Shown here piece after piece: positions 29,901 through 39,982 of a stretch of 64,000 bases of DNA; the first letter of the stretch is position 1, and each line of letters begins with the position of its first letter. A program made the translations under genes and the position numbers. A model generated the notes under the pieces. That model did not search any database. It was not told where the DNA came from and saw nothing but the letters and a program-made list of their open reading frames with translations. Origin of the DNA: Sanderia malayensis (lineage: Eukaryota; Cnidaria; Scyphozoa; Semaeostomeae; Pelagiidae); the NCBI GenBank assembly GCA_013076295.1, contig RQOL01000658.1:2643563-2707562 (forward strand). Reading direction: 5' to 3'.

Positions 29901-30580
29901 GACAAATATTTAAGAAGCAATTTTGTTTTTTCAAGACTATGAATATTAGATAAGGAAATTTCCTAGAACTGAACGTTAACAGAAAATATTTATTTTCCGC
30001 ACAGATCAAAAATTTTCCGACAAAACGGCAGTTACGCTCTACAGGGGTTTTTCGCCCCCTGACCCCCCTCTATCTACGCCACTGGAACACAGTCTATATT
30101 GAGACCCAAAACTTTAGAAGAGATAAGGTAAGGCCAAACTCAAGTTTCAAGAAAACTTAAATTTGTTATTTTTCTGAGATTTCTCACAAAGCAACTGTCG
30201 AAGTAGTGTTTTTAGACTAGGATCGCACGAAGTAAAAATGTGAATGATGAAACAACGCATAAAAAAGATAGTTTCAGGATAATCTCGGGCTCAAAATCGA
30301 AAACTTTAGAAATGTTAATGCTCGTTAGAAATATGGTATTCTTATAAAAAAGGGTTTGTAAAAAGTTTCAGTAAGTTCTCCGATTGAAAGAATAATATTA
30401 TCAATTTAGAAGGCAAGTACTTATTTCTATCAAACTAGATTTGAAAAACAAATGCGTACGAATGTTTTATATCATATATCATTACGTTTTTCAAAAACAT
30501 CGGCTTACCATTTCATTATCAAGATGATCGTCAGTGCTGTTCGTCTCTGTTGCTTCTTCAAAACACTCCAATGCTGCCAT
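23976..30580 (-). CDS. Unrecognised many-exon gene with ATPase-like core
   Basis: At least 16 minus-strand exons chain in phase from an ATG at 30578-30580 (exon 1 30509-30580, exon 2 29470-29720), through exons near 29.2, 28.6, 28.35, 28.0, 27.75, 27.5, 26.95, 26.65, 26.45, 26.2, 26.0, 25.8, 25.4, 25.0, 24.8 and 24.6 kb. A probable late exon is 23976-24058. The 3' end is unresolved. I do not recognise the family. The middle encodes LLLSGGDSVTGGTSM, followed by TTMVVMLNDLRFN, then KSKAAAILISSNEVEEPRLE with GRVVRFNF. Order and spacing resemble Walker A (Lys replaced by Gly), Walker B and sensor-1/arginine segments of phage-type helicases (DUF927 / D5-like). A helical stretch with a possible winged helix (ILSWANWKVKV, DVKNALKSLTEN) and an acidic tail follow. 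One intron near 26.16 kb appears to use a GC donor. Introns carry a LINE tail and miniature elements. Function is unknown; the ATPase reading is inference. Confidence 0.6.
25192..25362. mobile_element. Tc1/mariner-like miniature element (TA target)
   Basis: A 167-bp segment (25194-25360) is flanked by TA dinucleotides. It has imperfect inverted ends: CCGTATTCCCTC at the left and GAGGAAATACAG at the right. The interior has G-rich half-repeats. It lies in an intron of the unrecognised minus-strand gene. No coding content is present. Confidence 0.55.
28755..29000 (+). mobile_element. 3' tail fragment of a LINE
   Basis: An open frame of about 70 codons encodes a basic C-terminal motif (RGRRRPKRRWMDCVREDM, then LRWRRRIHTGDP) typical of the end of RTE/CR1-like LINE reverse-transcriptase proteins. 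It ends in a (GAA)n tract at 28978-29000, the expected short-repeat tail. The rest of the element is missing. It sits antisense in an intron of the minus-strand ATPase-like gene. Confidence 0.7.
29843..30090. mobile_element. hAT-like miniature element in intron 1
   Basis: A 236-bp element (29849-30084) has inverted ends CAATGGCGTAGATAG / CTATCTACGCCACTG, close to the common hAT terminal motif CAGTGGCGTAG. It is flanked by a 6-bp direct repeat GAACAC on both sides. An 8-bp duplication expected for hAT is not exact, perhaps through decay. The right interior is C-rich. There is no coding capacity. Confidence 0.6.
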
Positions 30581-31290
30581 TTCTTTAAAAACAGAGGTCT
30601 CCTGGAAAATACTCTCAAGGCTTTAAACCAAAAAGATAATTGTCTCTGAGCCTAGCTTTTCGGTGATGCTTTGTGCAAAGCTGCTATCGGAGAATGGATA
30701 GAGAATCTTAAGTGACGCTTATATAAGGGAACGTGTACTTTGATTTTTCAACCGCAGACCGTCGTGTTTGAAATCTGTCTTGGTTAGAAAACTATTCCAA
30801 AATTATTATATGTCCACAAATGTATACACGGGATAAATGCCCTACAGCACCGCCGTAGACAAATTTAGCATGAATTACGGTTGCCGTTCGTGTGGGTTTT
30901 CTGCCTTTTGTTGATTGCCCAGCGGCCAAAATTAACCTGCCGTCCCTCGAAAACAAGGAGGCTTGCGAATTCTCTATTAAAACTAAATAAAATTATCAGG
31001 ATTTCTAATCACTTACCTATTGAAACCAGGCAATAAGAGAAGCAGGGCCACAAACCCCCCCCCCCACCCCCATAATGTGCACCCTTTTAGAGTGGTCGAG
31101 TGTAATAATTAAACATTATTTACATGAAATATCAGATTAATATCTGGTTTAACCACCTTCACATGGTAAATTGCACACTATATATAGAAATTGTTCCAGA
31201 AGTAGGTGGAATATAGATTTGAAGAATCTTTGAAGAATGAGCAAGGATACTTTTGATTATCTGTTTAATTTTGAAATAGTTTTCTTCTCC

Positions 31291-32980
31291 TCGGTAATGA
31301 GTAGGGTTTTTGTTACGAAACTTTAGTATACTCGAGCGAAAATGATAAGAAGCTGATGGGCTTCAAAAGTTAAGTTCAGTGAAATAACAAGCTTGTTTGC
31401 TTTGCTTTTTTTTTAATATTCCTTTCTTTAATATTCCGTCTTACATATATACTTGTACTTTGCCGAAAAAAGCGCATGCGCAACAGGTTGCAGCCGGGTG
31501 GATTCCTGGGGACCTGGAAAATGCCATTTTTCTTTGGACAAGACCACAGGAATAGCATTCTGCTGAGAATATTTCAATACCAAATTTCACCATTTCAGTT
31601 CTGGCAAATGTCTTGGTTTCCAATCGTTTTCATAATTCGTTATTTCACATTTGTAATGACTTTGACATTTGAGCCAACCTCAAGACAAACTATTTAATCA
31701 CGACAACAATTATGGCTTATTTTAAGCATTGCTCCTCATCAACAAATTCTTTGGCAAATGCGTGCAAAACCTGCGAACTTGGCAAGCCCGTTGTTGTTAT
31801 AGTTTAAATTCGTGTTTTCTTGAACTGGTAACATGGCCCGACAAAACCCTTTGTGCTTGCGCTTTCTTGTTCTAACGAGCTTTTCAATGAATTGTGACAT
31901 GAAATCAAAATGTAAAAATCAATCTGTGCAAAAGGCAGCATTTTGTGAACAATCTATTACGAAGAAGCATTTGTATATAGGGACATCCACATTTTTCAGG
32001 AACTCGGTAATGAGTAGGGTTTTTGTTACGAAACTTTAGTATACTCGAGGGAAAATGATAAGAAGCTGATGGGCTTCAACAGTTAAGTTCAGTGAATTAA
32101 CAAGCTTGTTTGCTTTGCTTTTTTTTTAATATTCCTTTCTTTTCGTGATTCTAAGATAAGAATTGCATTTTGTCTTACATATATACTTGTCCTTTGCCGA
32201 AAAAAGCGCATGCGCAACAGGTTGCAGCCGGGTGGATTCCTGGGGACCTGGAAAATGCCATTTTTCTTTGGACAAGACCACAGGAATAGCATTCTGCTGA
32301 GAATATTTCAATACCAAATTTCACCATTGCAGTTCTGGCAAATGTCTTGGTTTCCAATCGTTTTCATAATTCGTTATTTCACATTTGTAATGACTTTGAC
32401 ATTTGAGCCAACCTCAAGACAAACTATTTAATCACGACAACAATTATGGCTTATTTTAAGCATTGCTCCTCATCAACAAATTCTTTGGCAAATGCGTGCA
32501 AAACCTGCGAACTTGGTAAGCCCGTTGTTGTTATACTTTGAATTCGTGCTTTCTTGTACTGGTAACATGCCCCGACAAAACCCTTTGTGCTTGCGCTTTC
32601 TTGTTCTAACGAGCTTTTCAATGAATTGTGACATGAAATCAAAATGTAAAAATCAATCTGTGCAAAAGGCAGCATTTTGTGAACAATCTATTACGAAGAA
32701 GCATTTGTATATAGGGACATCCACATTTTTTAGGAACTCGGTAATGAGTAGGGTTTTTGTTACGAAACTTTAGTATACTCGAGCGAAAATGATAAGAAGC
32801 TGATGGGCTTCAACAGTTAAGTTCAGTGAATTAACAAGCTTGTTTGCTTTGCTTTTTTTTGAATATTCCTTTCTTTTTGTGATTCTAAGATAAGAATTGC
32901 TATTGTATTACATATGTATTTGTAGTTTGCCGAAAAAAGCGCATGCGCAACAGGTTGTACCCGGGTGGATTCCTGGGGGT
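31291..32980. repeat. Tandem repeat of ~0.71-0.73 kb, about 2.3 copies
   Basis: Copy 1 starts at 31291, copy 2 at 32004 and a partial copy 3 at 32738, all at TCGGTAATGAGTAGGG. Identity is very high. Copy 1 lacks a ~25-bp segment (GTGATTCTAAGATAAGAATT region) present in copies 2 and 3, and copy 3 stops near 32980. On the minus strand each full copy contains a coding-like stretch ending FAKEFVDEEQCLK. The same motif (LSKELGDEEQCLQ) recurs near 39255-39310, upstream of the KDZ-like gene. Confidence 0.9.
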
Positions 32981-33209
32981 TACAATCCGATTGAAGCTAA
33001 TCAATACTTCGATTTAAAGTAAAGTCACAGTCACAGCAACAACAATGAAAACATGTTTGTTAGAACAATGTCAAGCCAATCTGTAAGGTTTGGCCACATT
33101 GCACTGAAATTAATATAATAATATGCATATGTTTATACAGGGTGAATACCTTATTAATTCTAGAAAGTATTGTTTTCAACAAGGGCCCTGTTAAATTGAA
33201 AAACTTAAA

Positions 33210-33463
33210 TACCGTAAATTCTCTATTAGGCCCCCGGGGGCTTATTGAAATACAGCACTTTTAAGGGGGCTTATTAGAGAAGGGGTGGTACAACATGTGT
33301 AAAAAGACGTTATCAGCAGTATATCAATGCTTATATTTGAGTCTTTGATGTCATGATAACTATTCAACCTGATCAAGTTCAAAACCTTTATATAGTTTTG
33401 CATCATTAAAATTTCGAGGGGGGGGCTTAATTGAGAGGGGGGCTAAAAAGAGAATTTACGGTA
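33210..33463. mobile_element. Tc1/mariner-like miniature element (TA target)
   Basis: A 250-bp element (33212-33461) flanked by TA has inverted ends CCGTAAATTCTCTATTAGGC / CTAAAAAGAGAATTTACGG with G/C-rich sub-ends. It is similar in layout to the element at 25.2 kb, suggesting a family. No open frame of note. Confidence 0.7.
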
Positions 33464-33742
33464 TTGGAAAGTTAATGATAGTAATCCTAATACGATGTAA
33501 AACTGGTCGAGGTAATTACTAGAATTTTTAGAAGAAATCGTTTCAACAAGAATATCTTATTTACAGGGAATCACTTTACTCCTTCAGTAATGATCTAAAT
33601 CGAAAAAAGAGTACAAAAGTTAATGCTAGTACTAGTTAATTAATAAATAAGGGAAGTTCGTTGTAACAGCGAAGTCCTTGAAATCAAAATGATTTTCTTG
33701 CTTCTTCAGAATGTTGACCAACGGCTCTGTTCTCACTTGTTT

Positions 33743-36700
33743 TCAGGGGCAAACAATGAATTTCATGTTTTCGTCCCTTGACACATGCCCTCCGCTGTTT
33801 TCTTCAATTTGGCGTTTTTGCCGAGTCACCAGCTTTTCATTGTGATAGTAATCCTACAAATATTTAAAAGCGTTAAGTTGTGATGGAAGCTGTCCACAGA
33901 ATCGCAGCATATTATACTCCCATCTATTTGATGCCAATCTTGAATCAAGTAAGTGTGAACTATTACTTTAAGTTAGCAGTATAGCACAGCAAAACAGTAT
34001 AGTAAGCATATCTAGATGGGTGTGAAGTCTATAAACTGATATCAGCTTGATGTTGAATCTTGTAGGTATTCAAAAAATGAAACAGTGCTCACCTGAAGAT
34101 AGTTATACAGAAAATGGACATGGAAATTTTGCATGCATGAGGATCGTAACCTTGTTACATTTTTTCTGTGATTTTCGGATTCTTGGTAGCTGGACTTTAC
34201 AGTATTTGCTTGAAGGCACAGATTTATGTCGTGATATTCACAGAGAGAAGATTTATGGGGGTTGGAAGATGTATGAAATCTGTCACCCATGACATAGTGG
34301 CGGTTGCTGGTTGTTGTTTCTGACCCATCGCTATACTCAACTGGGACAATTTCTCTTGCATTCATGAGCTGTTGAGAAATGAAAGCGTGTGAAATGCACT
34401 GTCCGAGCATTTTCCGTTCATAATCTTGCAAAATACAAAAGACTACAAAGTAGCATAACAAGTAAAGCTGCGCTCTCACAGATTTTGGTGGCCGATCTAT
34501 CTGTGGAGTTTCAAAACATCCATCGTATTCGCCCCACAGCTCATTGGCTTTATCTGGATGTCGGTTGTTGATATGTTGCCTGAATGTGCAAGCAGTGTCG
34601 GTGAAGAAAAGTGTTGGCTGGTGCTTGAGGGATAGATACAAGTCCGCTGCGTCTCGCACAGATTCAGTCAAGATAAGAAACTTTGAGGCAACTGTACACT
34701 GTTAACAAACAAGAGACAGCGAAGTTAACTCCAATTTAAGTGCCAAAGTAGAAAAACATGAGTTAACTCGCAAACCAAGTAACAATTGCACCGTGATTGT
34801 AACCATGATTATTAAGTTAGTCATAAGTAATATAATTACCACAGTTAATTTTGTTAGATCTGTTAGGAAACGGACGATGCTTTCTGAAATTCGCGTATTT
34901 AAATATTGCAATGGAGTATCTGCCTTTGTAAATTATGCAATTATTGTAGTAAATTACTTACACCATGACGGCAAACGATATGGTAAAATCCTCCAGTGTG
35001 ACCCTGGGATTTGGTAAACCCATGGCAAGCGGATTTGCCCACAAGGATTGATGCATATAGCTGGTTCAGTTTGTGCTTCAACATATCCTGAAATGTGAAT
35101 ATTCAACCGTAAATAATGCATTTTTTCATGCATTATAAAGAATGAAGCTACGAATTGACAAAAGAATACGAATTTTATAGGTCTTCATTCTATGCTTACT
35201 GTTGACGCTCCTCGCACATTTTCAATTTTGCATTCGGATGCCAATGATATTAGGTCTTGTTTTCCCAACCTATCTATTTGGTTAATTGTAAACTTCTTGT
35301 CCTTCAGAATTTTTGACAAAATCATTGCATCCCCTGAAAGGTATTGTAGTGATAAGCTTAAAATTCTTGAATTAAAGGGACGTGGTGTCATTTGGCGAAA
35401 CTGCATACATTAATTCCACGATGCAATACATTTAGATGTAAAAGCTGATGGGTTATAGATGTTGGCAATGCTGATGTACTCCGAGGTATGTACCAGCTTT
35501 GGGATTAGGATGCTAGACAAACTATGACCTATGAAAATGCTTAAATGACAGAACAGGCATAAAATGCCCGCTCTTACGATTTAAACTAAAGTTTCTATTG
35601 CTTGAATTTGAAATCAACACACCGTCAATTTGCGTTGCTGCAGCTTTCAAGTAGATACTTTTTTTGTGCCCTTCCGTATTAATTTCGTGCTGTCTTTGTT
35701 TTGGTGGAATGATTGGTGGGATGTCTTTGAAATTCATTTTAAATTTTTTAGATGATTTGGAAAATAGTGATTTTTCTATGACGAAGGAGCGGATGATGTC
35801 AAGTGCTCTTCCAGATGAGTACTGCCCTCTGAGATGTCCAAGTCTTGACTCTCATCATTGTTTAACGAAATCTGCAAAATAATGATATGCAGTTGTACAG
35901 GACAGATATACAAGCTTTTGATATGCAGATCTATGCTTGAATATTATGACACAACGAGCCAAATGTCGCCATGGAATTGCTGTTTTCTCCCACTTCCATT
36001 GGCTATGCGCTCAGATAACTAGGACGTTACGACTTCAAACAAACCTCGTTTAATGAACAACAGTTTTTTTCGTTGCCATCTCCTAAATATACTTTTCCAA
36101 CTATACCACATAATCCACAGATTGTATCATCTAAGGTGCGTTCGGTCATAGCTTCGAAACCATAGAATCCACTGTACAGCACTTCAGTTAGGTATTCTAA
36201 AGAGTCACTGGGATGATTTTCCTGCGATTGAGATAACAATATTATAATTATTCTAATGGATGTAGCTAGCTCACTAGCTTTCTGAAAGTCAACGCATCTT
36301 GACTTTTATTTCTGTTGACTTTAGATTCGTGTGTTTCTATAAAAGTATAATCATAATTAGAGATTAGAGACGATGTCGACCTTCTAAGTTATTTTAAATG
36401 TAATTGGCCTTACTGCTTCTGTTCTTGCAAGGATGGATCTGATCTTCGCACTAATGAAGTTTGTTACAGGGAATCCTTCTTTAAACAGTTCCCGCCAGTC
36501 GAGCATGATGTCTAAGCCAACCATAATTTTGTTGCATGCGTTGAAATAACCTGTACAAGAAGACATTTTTAAAACTAACTATAATAAGCATACATTTACA
36601 CATGCTTTTGAGTATAAATACATACAATGGCAAATATGGCTGGATATAATGGAAGATATATAGCCAGCTCAATTCTCGTAAAGAGCGTCAAAAGGCTTTT

Positions 36701-39056
36701 CGAATCCTTCTGATAATTCAATTTGAATACAGGGCATTGCAAAGATATTGCAGTTTGAATCAGCTGCTACAATAACGAGATAGGACAGAGGTGATTGCAT
36801 GATATCATTTTTTCTCAGCAATACTTCAATAATATCATTAGAAAATCAATCTTGCCATGAAGTCACATCCTTTAAGCAGCACCTGCTTACCTTTTTCAAT
36901 TGGAAATGGCGTGTTGATGGCCCGACACTCTGAGTTCTTGCATTTTTTAATTTTGATATTGATGGGCATGAAAGCACTTCTGTTGGAGAAAAGGTACCCA
37001 TTGCCACCTATTGATTTTGAGCCCTGGGGAAACAATGATTCTCCCAGAAGCCACCCACATCGTTCACATTCAGAATTTTCGGGCTCAAATGTTACAATGT
37101 TGCCTTCTTGCTTTACATCGATGTCCACTGCCGTGACGTACTTTTTGGGAATTTGATACGGGATTTTTCTCTGCATATGTAATGCAATTGTTGCTGACCG
37201 CTGTCTGGCACGAGGTTCTGCATCTTCAAGTTCGATTGCTTTGTTCGTACCCTGCAGTGGAGTATCACTTGAACAGAGAGCCTGGTTATTGTCAGTTTTC
37301 TCCATCAGTTTCCTGGCTAACAACACAAAGTGCAAATGTGTACACACTGTCTTCCTTTTAACCTGAAACGATTTGGATTTTGCATCTTGATGACTTGCAA
37401 TGTTTTAACATGTGTAACACAATTCTATGGCATTGGATTATCTGTTTAAAAAACTATTCTGAATGTCTGGTAAAGATTGTTTGAAATGATATGTTGGAAA
37501 TTCTGAGCCAAAAATTAGCAATTAAGTTGAATTAATTTAGTTAGCTGTTTGGCAATATTGTTTTCAGTTGATCAATGTTTGTGTGAATATCAATGCCGAA
37601 TACCCTACGTTCTTTATTACAGTAAAAGCCCGCATATAAGAACCAGCACGTTTTGCACCAGCCTATTGTTAAAAAAACAAAAGGCCATTGTTTCTTCTAT
37701 TGTGTTGAGAAGAAATGTCAGTCTGATGAAGGCTCTTAATGCATTGGTACTTATATGCGGGTTTTTACTGTACGCCCCACCCTTAACTCAGTGCCACCCC
37801 TTTGATTAAGCCCCCTCCAAAGGATATATCGTTCATAATATGGCCCCATGGGGGCTAGTCTCTTTATTCATGTTTTTCAACATACTTAGACGTACATATC
37901 GCCTCAAAAATAAAATCATACGGACCATTGTGGCTGCTACAGAATGAACCCTCCCCTCTAATACGTTCCTAAAAGTATAGTGATTGGTTGCTATATTATT
38001 GTTCTAAAACTACCGTGTTGTTTTAGTTTTGAAACAATAAGTTTCTATTGTCCCATTAACAGAAAAGTTATTTCGAATGTTATTCTTACCTTATTTTCTT
38101 CATTAAGCTAGGGGTGCTTATTAATCCCTCATTTTTTAGATTGGAGCATTTCTCATAATCTTCAATCGAATAATATATTTAAAAATATATCACTTTTATT
38201 TAATAATGTATTTTAATACTGTAATTAGGCAATACTTGTATTTAGGTAATTAGGTAGTGTTGCATCAAAGCTGTAAATGAAGTAATACCTGCTTCGTACG
38301 GCCGTATGATCTTTTGCAAGAAATCGAAGAGCATTCTAAGTTATCCGTCTTATTTATTCTGACATGAACATATCCAAGGGTATGCGAGGAACAAGCATCT
38401 CCTAGTACAGCATAGTTTTTGTCAGAAGTTTTCACCACTGTTGGCAGATGTTGATGCTCGTTTTGAATTCTCTTCAGCTCTGCAACCTAGATAATGAAAA
38501 TAATAATAATAATAATAGCAATAATGATTTGCTCTACACACAGGAGCGTCGTCATAAACTAAACACTAACACAATAATCAAGCAATTGACTCACCATTTC
38601 TTGATCTGGAAGCCCTTCTTGAATCTGTTCAGCTGTGAATTTGATGGAGTATTCTGGTTGTGTGGGAGCCTGATCTAAGTGCCGACAAGTGAACTGGCTC
38701 AGTTTTCCACTGGCCTGATAAGCACCCCTGACATCCTTACACTTTTGGGTGAAGCAGATTTTTTCTTCTTCACTGTGAACCACAAATTCACGATTATTGC
38801 GTGTTGTTGTTTTCACGGAACGTATAGAATACACCTTCCCAGATGGCAATTCTTTTCTATATACCTCGACAGAGGATGAAATTTCCTTTTTAAACTGCTT
38901 CGTTGGATATGAGTATGAACCTCCAAGTGAATGGCCACACGTGCAGTTTTTCGGTTTACCTCTATTCGGATATTGTTTTCCGCAGTTTTCGCAAGTACCG
39001 TGGCCTCGTTTGCTACCCTTCGGTAGGCCTTCAAAAAGTGCCTGTTTTTCTGCCAT
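33743..39056 (-). CDS. KDZ-like transposase with cysteine clusters (HMGXB3-related)
   Basis: Minus-strand multi-exon gene. Exons include 38595-39056, one near 38289-38495, 36891-37362, 36.7 kb, 36.4-36.55 kb, 36.04-36.23 kb, 35.5-35.86 kb, 35.2-35.4 kb, 35.0-35.09 kb, 34.5-34.7 kb, 34.08-34.38 kb and 33743-33853 (stop 33743-33745). The N-terminus MAEKQALFEGLPKGSKRGHG leads into a zinc ribbon (CENCGKQYPNRGKPKNCTCG). More cysteine clusters follow (CSSISCK; CERCGWLL...CKNSEC). A catalytic-type core shows CGLCGIVGKVYLGDGNEKNC, then FFTDTACTFRQHINN, then YVMGDRFHTSSNPHKSSLC: three spaced Asp motifs (DGN, D-x-AC, DRFH) as in KDZ transposases and the non-HMG part of HMGXB3-like proteins. The start is the first in-frame Met; an additional 5' exon could exist. 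One exon junction near 36.7 kb is unresolved. It could be a living transposon or a domesticated copy; reading frames look conserved. Confidence 0.65.
37618..37772. mobile_element. Miniature element with 22-bp inverted ends, TA target
   Basis: A 155-bp segment begins TACAGTAAAAGCCCGC and ends GCGGGTTTTTACTGTA. The inverted ends (to ...CATATAAG) are almost perfect and are bounded by TA. It lies in an intron of the KDZ-like gene. Non-coding; probably Tc1/mariner-type. Confidence 0.7.
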
Positions 39057-39980
39057 ATAGTAATTTCCCTGTATACTTCCACTGTATGTCAAGCAAAGCA
39101 ACGTTTCAAGTACATATTGGCAAAGCACGAATGAACACAACATAAAGCTCTATCTTGTTATGCACTGCACGGGTCCCGTTTGTAATTCCTTAGTTCGCAT
39201 GTTTGACATTTGATCTAATTGTAACACAGAATTTCATCACGACAACGATTAGGGTTTTTTTGTAAACATTGCTCCTCATCACCAAGTTCTTTGGAAAGTG
39301 CTTGCAAATCGTATGAATTTATACAGACAGTGGGATGGAGAGTTTTGTTCTTATAGATGAACGGTTGCAATGCCTTGGAGGGAAAGCTGGGGGATGTTGA
39401 GGCAGCCCGGAAAGGGGTTCTATGTGCGACTTCTGCAAATAAATTTTCGTACTTTTTACGCAAATTATGCATTTAAATGGGATAAGAACACATTTGCATA
39501 TTTTGTATCAATTGTACCAAGGAAAGCGAAGCGTAGTAAAAAAGCGAAGTAATAACCTGTGGAAAATTGTCTTTCTATCGAATTATAAATGCGACAATGT
39601 GCATGTGAAAATGTACATGTGAAAACATGAAAAAAGGCTAAAATGTTTATAATTTCTCACCTCCGGTATCTGTACGCACATTTCAACATGCAGTTCTACC
39701 CAAAATGTGCAGTTGTAAAAATATTCGTGCAGTTTTGAAGAAGATACTTTGCAATTTTAGAATGTTTAATAATAACAGCTGTTCGTTTACTGGATGAAAA
39801 GTGATTAACAGAATACGTAATATATCTCAGTATTATAGCAGTAGGTTCGTTTGTTGTAATAATTGAGGGCTTGAAATGAATTCATCAATTCAACAATGTT
39901 TTACTTATTTAAATGTTCCTTCAATTTCTTTTGTTCTTTTTACTGTTCTAACATTGGTCTTCACCCAAACAATTAAAAAA
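39057..39980. other. Region upstream of the KDZ-like gene
   Basis: No gene I can name. Minus-strand sequence at about 39215-39430 has an 85-codon open stretch with the DEEQCL motif shared with the 31-33 kb tandem repeat; it may be an upstream exon or a repeat relic. The rest is AT-rich and unremarkable. Confidence 0.4.
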
Positions 39981-39982
39981 CA

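Larger units (their letters stand above)
30581..33742. other. Intergenic stretch between the two minus-strand element-like genes
   Basis: No supportable conserved gene. It contains a C-homopolymer near 31059-31073, the 0.7-kb tandem repeat and a TA-flanked miniature element, annotated separately. The first ~500 bp should hold the promoter of the minus-strand ATPase-like gene. Confidence 0.5.

Noticed and set aside
34042..34671. Single 209-codon open frame as an intact exon of the KDZ-like gene
   Set aside because: Its middle lies between a good GT donor (after PPKS) and a good acceptor (before LMNAREIVP), so it is two exons plus a small intron that happens to be open.
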